Source: Leptolyngbya sp. PCC 7375 (GTDB lineage Bacteria > Cyanobacteriota > Cyanobacteriia > Phormidesmidales > Phormidesmidaceae). From it: a stretch of DNA of 64,000 nucleotides. The position numbers and the translations under genes are program-made. Under the pieces are notes generated by a model. The model did no database searches, was not told the DNA's origin, and saw only the letters and a program-made list of their open reading frames with translations. Every line of letters starts with the position of its first letter. Within the stretch, counting starts at the first letter, position 1. This document shows, in pieces, positions 34,351 to 41,783 of this stretch. The stretch is taken from positions 7,723,961-7,787,960 of the forward strand of contig NZ_JH993797.1 in NCBI RefSeq assembly GCF_000316115.1, given 5' to 3'.

Positions 34351-36015
34351 ATGATTTATTTGTTGTCTCAAATTTTAGATCACTCTGCCGAGCAGTTTCC
34401 TGAGCGCGAAGCATTTCGTTGTGATGGTGAGAGTCTTACCTATGGTGAACTGTTGCGGCGTGCAAATGGGTTGGCCCATAAGCTGGTTGATCTGGGGGTG
34501 CAGCGGGGAGACCGGGTAGGGATTTACTTGAATAAGAGTTTGGAGAGTGCGATCGCAATTTACGGCATTTGGAAAGCCGGTGCTGCCTATGTGCCGCTTG
34601 ATCCGAGTGCCCCTGTTGCCCGTACAGCCTACGCCATTAACCATTGCGGTATCCGTCACCTGATTACCCAGAAATCAAAGCGGATGCGGATGCCGGATTT
34701 GTTAGATACGCTGGTGGGAGAGGCCCATGGTGTGGGTATGCATGGGAGCAGAGCCCATGGGATTAGGGCACGTAGCGGTGCCCCCCTACAATACATCATT
34801 GGTTTGCCAGAAACATTTGCCCTGGAACATGCTGTGGACCATTGTGACTGGTCAGATATTCTCCCCAGCGATACGCCACCGTCAGTGCTCATTATGGAGC
34901 AAGACCTGGCCTACATCATGTATACCTCTGGTTCTACAGGTACTCCTAAAGGGATTATGCATACCCACCGCAGCGGTCTAAACTATGCGCGCATGGCGGC
35001 CCATACCTATGATTTGACTCATGAAGACCGTCTGGGTAATCACTCGTCGCTTCATTTCGACATGTCTACCCTGGACTACTTCTCAGGGCCGTTGGTAGGG
35101 GCCACAACGGTGATTATTCCTGAAGCCTATATGAAAATGCCTGCCAGTCTTTCGCAGTTGGCCCAAGATGAAGCATTAACCATTTGGTACTCGGTACCGT
35201 TTGCCTTAATCCAGCTACTGTTGCGGGGTGTGCTAGAAGAGAGAGATTTAAGCTCACTGCGCTGGGTGTTGTTTGGTGGAGAGCCCTACCCGGCGAAATA
35301 TATGTATGGGTTGATGGAACGTTTGCCTCAAGCACGTTTTAGCAATGTGTATGGCCCAGCGGAAATCAACCAATGTAGCTATTACCATGTCCCTCCTTTG
35401 TCTGAGGGCCAGGCGATGCCTGACGAGGTGGCTCCCATTGGGCAAATCTGGGCTAATGCAGAGGAAATTGTGGTGGATGATATGGACAATCCAGTTATGT
35501 CAGGCGATGTGGGTGAACTGCTGGTGCGAACACCGACCATGATGATGGGCTACTGGCAGCGACCTGACTTAAATCAGAGTGCTTTTTACCGGACTGAAAT
35601 TGCTTATCAAACTGCTGTGTTTTATCGCACAGGAGACTTAGTGCAGCAGCTACCGGACGGTAACTATCAATTTGTTGGCAGGAAAGATCGTCAGATTAAA
35701 ACTCGGGGCTATCGCATTGAACTGGATGAGGTGGAAGCGGTTTTGGTGGGACACCCTGATGTGGAAGAAGCGGCGGCCTATGCGGTGTCGGCTGAAGCCG
35801 GTAGCCATCGAGTGGAAGCGGTGGTGATTCTGAAGGCTGAGGTTACCTTGAGTGATGGTGAACTGCTTAATTATGTGGGGGAACGATTGCCGGGGTATGC
35901 GGTGCCGAGGAGGGTTGCGATCGCAGCCACATTCCCCAGAACGGGCACTGGCAAAATTGATCGGCAGGTGTTGCAACAACAGGCGGAGAGGAGGTTGATG
36001 GGTGCTCAGATGTAG
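34351..36015 (+). CDS. Stand-alone adenylation enzyme, probable L-prolyl-AMP ligase (PltF/AnaC type)
   Basis: A 554-residue adenylation domain without C or PCP parts. Motifs include YTSGSTGTPKG (A3), NVYGPAEINQC (A5), YRTGDLVQ (A7), KDRQIKTRGYRIELDE (A8) and GTGKIDRQ (A10). The segment HFDMSTLDYFSGPLVGA and the by-eye pocket residues D-M-L-Y-L-G-V-Q-C resemble prolyl-AMP ligases such as PltF and AnaC. It would load proline onto the carrier protein encoded next. AGGAGG five bases before ATG 34351 fixes the start. Residues about 120-150 hold an insertion (HGVGMHGSRAHGIRARSGAP) encoded by a palindromic repeat and not usual in the family. Confidence 0.85.
   Translation: MIYLLSQILDHSAEQFPEREAFRCDGESLTYGELLRRANGLAHKLVDLGVQRGDRVGIYLNKSLESAIAIYGIWKAGAAYVPLDPSAPVARTAYAINHCGIRHLITQKSKRMRMPDLLDTLVGEAHGVGMHGSRAHGIRARSGAPLQYIIGLPETFALEHAVDHCDWSDILPSDTPPSVLIMEQDLAYIMYTSGSTGTPKGIMHTHRSGLNYARMAAHTYDLTHEDRLGNHSSLHFDMSTLDYFSGPLVGATTVIIPEAYMKMPASLSQLAQDEALTIWYSVPFALIQLLLRGVLEERDLSSLRWVLFGGEPYPAKYMYGLMERLPQARFSNVYGPAEINQCSYYHVPPLSEGQAMPDEVAPIGQIWANAEEIVVDDMDNPVMSGDVGELLVRTPTMMMGYWQRPDLNQSAFYRTEIAYQTAVFYRTGDLVQQLPDGNYQFVGRKDRQIKTRGYRIELDEVEAVLVGHPDVEEAAAYAVSAEAGSHRVEAVVILKAEVTLSDGELLNYVGERLPGYAVPRRVAIAATFPRTGTGKIDRQVLQQQAERRLMGAQM
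34761..34790. repeat. Palindromic repeat inside the prolyl-AMP ligase gene
   Basis: GGGCAC (34766-34771) and GTGCCC (34778-34783) flank a 6-base loop and are followed by CCCCTACAA, the look of a dispersed cyanobacterial hairpin repeat. It is read in frame as part of an extra loop between motifs A2 and A3. Confidence 0.45.
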
Positions 36016-36030
36016 ATTTTTTGTTTATTG

Positions 36031-36053
36031 GGTGGGCGGTGCCCACCCTACAA
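36031..36053. repeat. Palindromic intergenic repeat, GGTGGGC..GCCCACC type
   Basis: GGTGGGCGGTGCCCACC forms a 7-bp stem with a 3-base loop and is followed by CTACAA. A diverged copy lies inside an NRPS gene at 44270-44291. The element separates the adenylation gene from the carrier-protein gene. Confidence 0.65.
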
Positions 36054-36069
36054 TTCAAAACTTACAATT

Positions 36070-36309
36070 ATGGATAACCAAGAAATTCTTAAACAATATA
36101 TTAGTCAAACCCTTCTCAACGGTCGGATGCAGGTTGAGGCAGACGATGATCTCCTTGGTGAAGAGATTATTGACTCCATGGGAGTAATGCAGCTGGTGGC
36201 TTTTGTGGAAGATAAGTTTGGCTGTGATGTACCCCAGTCGGACATCATAATTACCAACTTTAGGACGATTAAGGCCATTGATGGCTATCTTGCTAAGCGG
36301 AGCCTGTAA
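36070..36309 (+). CDS. Free-standing acyl/peptidyl carrier protein for the starter unit
   Basis: A 79-residue carrier protein. The phosphopantetheine site is Ser in EEIIDSMGVMQL, followed by FVEDKFGCDVP, as in single carrier proteins of the PltL/AnaD kind. It would hold proline activated by the upstream ligase while the flavoenzyme oxidises it, then donate it to the first condensation domain. ATG 36070 is chosen because a longer frame from 36028 would run through the palindromic repeat. Its stop overlaps the start of the next gene by one base (TAATG), so translation is probably coupled. Confidence 0.88.
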   Translation: MDNQEILKQYISQTLLNGRMQVEADDDLLGEEIIDSMGVMQLVAFVEDKFGCDVPQSDIIITNFRTIKAIDGYLAKRSL

Positions 36310-39300
36310 TGATGACTGTTGCTGCACTACCCACTCAATCTGCACAGCCGAATCTGACTACGGCACAGCATTTGCTGTGGCTGGGGCAAAAGCTGGCACC
36401 AGCATCACCGCTTTACAACATGGCGTTTTTGTTTACGTTATCGGGTGAGATTGAGCCTGTTCATTTTCAGGCAGCATTTCAAGCATTGGTAGAGCGCAGT
36501 GATGCGCTGCGGATGGTGATTGAAGAAGTGGATGGTGTGCCGCAGCGGCGGGTATTACCTCAAGTAGATTATGAGGTGCCGATACTTGACTTTAGCGATA
36601 GAGAGAATCCTCAAGCGGAGGCACGTACCTGGGCGGAGAATCGTAGTCAGACACTGTTTGAGCTATCCAAGAGACTGTTTGATACCGCTCTGATTCGGCT
36701 AAGCTCTGACTGTTATGCCTGGTATATCAGTCAGCACCATGTGATTACGGATATTCAGTCAGTTCACCTGATTTACCAAACAATAGGAGACTTCTATCAT
36801 CGTTCGATAGCGGGCAATTTGTCAGAGGCTCCAACATTACCAGCATACGGTGATGTATCGTTCCCATCGCCCTCGTCTCGCGCCATTGACTACTGGCAAC
36901 AACAGCAGGCGAACTCAGTAGACCTTTACCATCGATCAGCAAGCCAGGTATCCTCGCGCACCCGTCGTGTTTCATGGGAACTAGGCCCAGAGAGAACAGC
37001 TGCCTTGAAGCGGTTGGCGATGAATTCCGATGCACGGGCGTTGACGCCCCAGCTGTCTTTGTTTAACCTGGTGGCCGGTATTCTGTTGGCCTATCTCCAT
37101 CGCGTTAGCAGCAGTAATCAGGTGGCCTTTGCCACTCCTGCCCATGGTCGTCCCACCACGTTGTTGAAAGAGACTATTGGCGTATTTATCGAACTGTTTC
37201 CTTTGCAAGCAGATATAGAACCAGGGGAAACGTTTGCCTCGCTGTTACGTAAAGTGAGTCATGCCAGCGGTGGTATGCTGCGCTATGCCCAGCCCGGTGC
37301 TAGCCAGTTTGCCCCCAGCCGTGATGTCAACGTGGTCCTAAATTTTATCCACGCTAAGCTGTCGGATTTTGGGGGGCGTCGTCCAGTGTCTTTAGAATGG
37401 ATTCATCCAGGGGCTGGCGATCCGCGACATCATTTGCGACTACAGGTGCATGATTTTGATGATCGGGGAAGTCTACAGCTCCATTTCGACTTTAATTGTG
37501 ACCTGTTTGAGCCAGAACTGCAGAAACGGGCTACAGGCCATTTCCTAGCATTGGTGGATGCGGTATTGGCTGATCTTCACCAGCCTATTGCTGAGGTGAA
37601 GATTGTTACTGACTTGGAAAAGGCTGATCTCACAGAGTTAGGGAAGTGCGATCGCATTGACGTCACTCAAACGGTAGTGCAACAGTTTGAGGAACAGGTG
37701 GAGAGAACGCCCGATGCTGTTGCAGTTTCTTGTGACAATGAAACACTGACCTATCAACAGCTCAATGCTCGTGCCAACCAGCTGGCTAACTATTTACAAC
37801 AGCAGGGGGTAACAAGTGAAACGCCTGTCGGTATTTGTCTGCGTCGCTCTATGGAAATGCTGGTGGCTATTTGGGCAGTGCTTAAAGCTGGAGGAGCTTA
37901 TGTACCCATTGATCCCAGCCACCCCAATGAGCGCATTGCCCATATTCTGAGAGACACCCAGGTATGTTGGGTGCTGACCCAGTCTGAGTTTACGGTGCGC
38001 CTGAACAGCCATGCCGTGAATATCCAGATGGATACATTAGATTTAACGTCGCAGCCAAACACCAATTTAAATAATCCATCTACCATTAACCAGCTGGCTT
38101 ACCTGCTCTACACATCAGGGTCTACAGGCAAGCCCAAGGGCGTAGCAGTTGAACATCGTGGATTAGCCAACTACGTTAATTGGGCAATTCAACAGTATGT
38201 GCGGGGGAGAACCTTAGCATTTCCCCTATTCTCTCCATTTACATTTGATTTAACAGTCACTTCTATCTATGTGCCTCTACTCTCGGGGGGACAGGTGGTG
38301 ATTTATCCTGAAGGAGATGAGGCGATCGATCTCTCCCTGCAACAAATCTTTCAAGACAATGCAGTAGATGTGATTAAACTAACCCCTTCTCACCTGGCTT
38401 TAGTAAAAGGAATGACCATTGGCTCTCGGGTGAAGACACTGATTCTGGGTGGGGAAGATTTGAAAACATCGTTGGCAGGTGCGATCGCCAATGCTAGCGA
38501 TCAGCCCATTGAGATTTACAACGAGTACGGTCCCACAGAAGCCACGGTTGGCTGTATGATTCATCGATTTGAATTGGAGCCTGATGCACCCACATCTGTT
38601 TCCATTGGGAAACCAGCGGCGGGGTCGGAAATTTATCTTTTGGATGACCAGTTAAACCTGGTGCCCCAGGGAGCCGTAGGGGAAATCTTTATTGGTGGCC
38701 CGGGTCTGGCGCGAGGATATCTCAATCGGCCTGAATTAACGGCGGAGCGGTTTGTTGATCGCGGTGATCAAAGACTGTATCGTACAGGGGATTTGGGACG
38801 CTGGCAGGAGAATGGACAGCTAACGTACCTTGGGCGCGGTGACCGTCAGGTAAAGATTCACGGTACTCGAATTGAGCTGGGGGAAATCGAAGCGGCCCTG
38901 GTCGATCACCCTGGGGTAACTGCCAGTGCTGTTAGCTTAGGGCAGTCGGTTGTTCCCGTGCAGGCTGGTCCTGTGACCTACTGCACTCGCTGTGGCATTG
39001 CCTCCAACTATCCTGGCATTGCCTTTGACCATGGGGGAGTTTGTGATATTTGCCAAACCTATGAGACCTATCGCGATCGCACCGAGCAATACTTTAAGTC
39101 GATTGACGAATTCAAGTCTCGTCTGGAGGCAGCCCGTCAGCGCAAACAGGGTGAGTACGACTGTATGATGCTGCTCAGCGGTGGTAAGGACAGCACCTAT
39201 GCCCTGGCTCAATTGGTCACCATGGGCTTGAAAGTGTTTGCCTTTACCCTCGATAACGGCTATATCTCTGAGCAAGCAAAAGACAATATTCGGCGGGTGG

Positions 39301-41783
39301 TTAAGACCCTGGGGGTGGATCACCAGTTTGGTACCACACCAGCGATGAACGACATTTTTGTCGACAGTCTGAACCGCCACTGTAATGTATGTAACGGTTG
39401 CTTTAAGACTATCTATACCCTGAGTATGCAGCTGGCCTACGAGCGAGAAATTCCCTGCATTGTTACAGGACTTTCCCGAGGACAGTTCTTTGAAACCCGT
39501 CTGACAGAAGAATGGTTTACTGAGCTGTTTGGCCAATCTGAGTTTGATGTAGATCAGATTGACGAGACCATTCTGGCCGCTCGCAAAGCCTACCATCGCA
39601 CTGACGATGCCGTATCGCAGCTGATGGATGTGGCGGTATTTCAGACTGATGACATTTTTGAAAGAGTTGAGATTATTGATTTCTACCGCTACTGCGATGT
39701 AGAACTAGCAGAGATGCTCTCTTTCCTAAAGGATCAGGTGCCCTGGATTCGTCCGTCAGACACAGGGCGTTCTACCAACTGTCTGATCAACAATGTGGGC
39801 ATTCATCTGCATACCCAAAAGCGTGGCTATCACAATTACGCCCTGCCCTACAGCTGGGACGTGCGTATGGGGCACAAAACACCGGCAGCGGCTATCGATG
39901 AGCTCAACGATGAGATTGATGTGGCTGAAGTGGAGAGAATTCTACAGGAGATTGGCTACGAAGATGAACAAATAAACAAAGCCCAGCTAGCGGCCTACTA
40001 TGTGGGGCACGCTTCAACAGCGGACCTGAGACACTTTTTAACCCAGCGGTTGCCCAGCAATCTGGTACCCGCCTATTTTATTCAATTGGAGTCCATGCCC
40101 TTGACCGCCAATGGCAAAGTGGATTTTTCAGCTCTGCCGGATCCCAAGGCCAGCCGCCCCGAGCTACAGTCAGAGTTTGTTGCCCCTGCCACTGCTGTGG
40201 AGAAGACTTTAGCCAAGCTGTGGCAGCAGGTACTTAAATTGGATCGCATTGGCATTCACGACAACTTTTATGAGCTGGGTGGCGATTCAATCATGGCCAT
40301 TCAAATTGCTGCCCGCATGTCAGAGGCTGGCTTTAGTTTGTCGCCAAACCAGATTTTTCAGCATCCTACCCTGGCCAAATTGTCTGCTGTAGTGGCCCCT
40401 GAGCATGAGTATATGGCCTCAGAAGATTTGACAGGGACAATCCCTCTCACACCTATTCAACAGGCATTTTTTGAGCAACAATCGCCAGAGCCAGAACAGT
40501 TTACCCAGACAGTGGTGCTGGATGTGGCCAAGATGTTGGACCTGACAGTTTTGAAGTCTGCACTGATAGCAGTTGTGAACCACCACGATAGCTTACGTCT
40601 AAGCTATACCCAAAGTGAAGCAGGCTGGGAGCAACGTTATGGTGAACCTGTTGCTGATGTGGCCATTGTCGAAGTAGATGTCTCGGCGCAGCTCCATCCT
40701 CAGGAAACGATTACTAAAACCATTGCCCAGCTCCAAACACAGCTTGAGTTAACTAAGGGAGACCTGGTGCGAGCGGTTCTCTTTGATCTGGGCACTTGTC
40801 AGCAGCTAGGGCTGGTAATTCATCACCTGGCGGTAGATGCCCTGTCTTGGCTGACGTTAATTCAGGATTTAGAAACGGCCTACCAGCAGTTAAGTCAGGG
40901 TGAAGAACCTTCGCTGCCACTCAAGACTAGCTCCTTTAAAGCATGGGCACATGGGCTTAAAGAGATCTCACTACCTCAATCAGCAATTGACTATTGGCTC
41001 TCTCAGCCTGACTCTGTTGCTCAGTTAGGAGGTCATCCTCAGGCCGAAGCTACTGCTCGCACTGTTTCTCGACAGCTCAGTTATGACCTGACTCAAACCT
41101 TCTTACAAACATCTCGCGCACGTCCTCAGGAAATGTTGTTAACGGCTTTGACCTTAGCCGTTAAACAACATACCGGACAGTCTGCTGTACAAGTTGCTCT
41201 GGAAGGCCATGGACGAGAAGAATCCATCATTCCTAATATGCGCTTAGTGCGCACCGTTGGCTGGTTTACATCGCTCTTTCCGATAACACTGACAGCCCAA
41301 TCTGATCCTAGTGAGACACTGAGATCTGTAAAAACGACTCTAGAACAGGTGCCTCAAAATGGCATCGGGTACGGTATTTTGCGCTATCTCAGAGATACGC
41401 CTGTTGCTAACCAGCCCCAGCCTGAGATTTTATTTAACTATCTCGGAACTTTAGAGCAGCTAGTGCCACCCAACTCAATGTTCCGATTTGCTCAGCCATT
41501 ACAAGTATCTCGGAGTCCGAGACAGGCAAGATCGCACCCCCTAGATATCAGCGCCTTTATTAGAGAAGGCCAACTCCATATTGACTGGTGCTACAGCGGT
41601 CTAGACGACTCTACAGCCCAGGCACTAGCAGACGGTGTAATACAGCATCTCCAAACACTTCTGGAGGGACCAGGCAACAAAGCAACAGCCGCAGACTTTC
41701 CCCTGGCAAAGCTTAACAGCAAAAAACTTGATAAACTTTCAGCTTTGTTAAATCAGGCAGATCGTACAGGAGGTCAGGGTTAA
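36309..41783 (+). CDS. NRPS module C-A-PCP-E with PP-loop ATP-pyrophosphatase domain inside the A domain
   Basis: An 1824-residue module. Condensation domain about 15-440 (QHHVITDIQS). Adenylation domain about 460-870, with YTSGSTGKPKG, NEYGPTEATVG and GRGDRQVKIHGTRIELGE; by-eye pocket code D-L-T-K-I-G-E-V-G, very close to the known Asn code DLTKLGEVGK. About 350 residues (875-1225) are inserted between A8 and A9: a PP-loop domain like N-acetyl sugar amidotransferases (WbpG/PseA) with CTRC (892-895), CDIC (912-915), SGGKDS (957-962) and CNVCNGC (1025-1031). A9/A10 then resume (LTANGKVD), followed by PCP (GGDSIM) and an epimerization domain (IHHLAVDALSW). It probably adds D-Asn or a modified Asn. 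The PP-loop part would adenylate an amide or carboxyl group; its chemistry is unknown. Confidence 0.9.
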   Translation: MMTVAALPTQSAQPNLTTAQHLLWLGQKLAPASPLYNMAFLFTLSGEIEPVHFQAAFQALVERSDALRMVIEEVDGVPQRRVLPQVDYEVPILDFSDRENPQAEARTWAENRSQTLFELSKRLFDTALIRLSSDCYAWYISQHHVITDIQSVHLIYQTIGDFYHRSIAGNLSEAPTLPAYGDVSFPSPSSRAIDYWQQQQANSVDLYHRSASQVSSRTRRVSWELGPERTAALKRLAMNSDARALTPQLSLFNLVAGILLAYLHRVSSSNQVAFATPAHGRPTTLLKETIGVFIELFPLQADIEPGETFASLLRKVSHASGGMLRYAQPGASQFAPSRDVNVVLNFIHAKLSDFGGRRPVSLEWIHPGAGDPRHHLRLQVHDFDDRGSLQLHFDFNCDLFEPELQKRATGHFLALVDAVLADLHQPIAEVKIVTDLEKADLTELGKCDRIDVTQTVVQQFEEQVERTPDAVAVSCDNETLTYQQLNARANQLANYLQQQGVTSETPVGICLRRSMEMLVAIWAVLKAGGAYVPIDPSHPNERIAHILRDTQVCWVLTQSEFTVRLNSHAVNIQMDTLDLTSQPNTNLNNPSTINQLAYLLYTSGSTGKPKGVAVEHRGLANYVNWAIQQYVRGRTLAFPLFSPFTFDLTVTSIYVPLLSGGQVVIYPEGDEAIDLSLQQIFQDNAVDVIKLTPSHLALVKGMTIGSRVKTLILGGEDLKTSLAGAIANASDQPIEIYNEYGPTEATVGCMIHRFELEPDAPTSVSIGKPAAGSEIYLLDDQLNLVPQGAVGEIFIGGPGLARGYLNRPELTAERFVDRGDQRLYRTGDLGRWQENGQLTYLGRGDRQVKIHGTRIELGEIEAALVDHPGVTASAVSLGQSVVPVQAGPVTYCTRCGIASNYPGIAFDHGGVCDICQTYETYRDRTEQYFKSIDEFKSRLEAARQRKQGEYDCMMLLSGGKDSTYALAQLVTMGLKVFAFTLDNGYISEQAKDNIRRVVKTLGVDHQFGTTPAMNDIFVDSLNRHCNVCNGCFKTIYTLSMQLAYEREIPCIVTGLSRGQFFETRLTEEWFTELFGQSEFDVDQIDETILAARKAYHRTDDAVSQLMDVAVFQTDDIFERVEIIDFYRYCDVELAEMLSFLKDQVPWIRPSDTGRSTNCLINNVGIHLHTQKRGYHNYALPYSWDVRMGHKTPAAAIDELNDEIDVAEVERILQEIGYEDEQINKAQLAAYYVGHASTADLRHFLTQRLPSNLVPAYFIQLESMPLTANGKVDFSALPDPKASRPELQSEFVAPATAVEKTLAKLWQQVLKLDRIGIHDNFYELGGDSIMAIQIAARMSEAGFSLSPNQIFQHPTLAKLSAVVAPEHEYMASEDLTGTIPLTPIQQAFFEQQSPEPEQFTQTVVLDVAKMLDLTVLKSALIAVVNHHDSLRLSYTQSEAGWEQRYGEPVADVAIVEVDVSAQLHPQETITKTIAQLQTQLELTKGDLVRAVLFDLGTCQQLGLVIHHLAVDALSWLTLIQDLETAYQQLSQGEEPSLPLKTSSFKAWAHGLKEISLPQSAIDYWLSQPDSVAQLGGHPQAEATARTVSRQLSYDLTQTFLQTSRARPQEMLLTALTLAVKQHTGQSAVQVALEGHGREESIIPNMRLVRTVGWFTSLFPITLTAQSDPSETLRSVKTTLEQVPQNGIGYGILRYLRDTPVANQPQPEILFNYLGTLEQLVPPNSMFRFAQPLQVSRSPRQARSHPLDISAFIREGQLHIDWCYSGLDDSTAQALADGVIQHLQTLLEGPGNKATAADFPLAKLNSKKLDKLSALLNQADRTGGQG

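Noticed and set aside
38937..39596. A 219-residue open frame on the minus strand inside the NRPS PP-loop region
   Set aside because: It lies wholly opposite a conserved domain, has no ribosome-binding site and its translation shows no recognisable motif.
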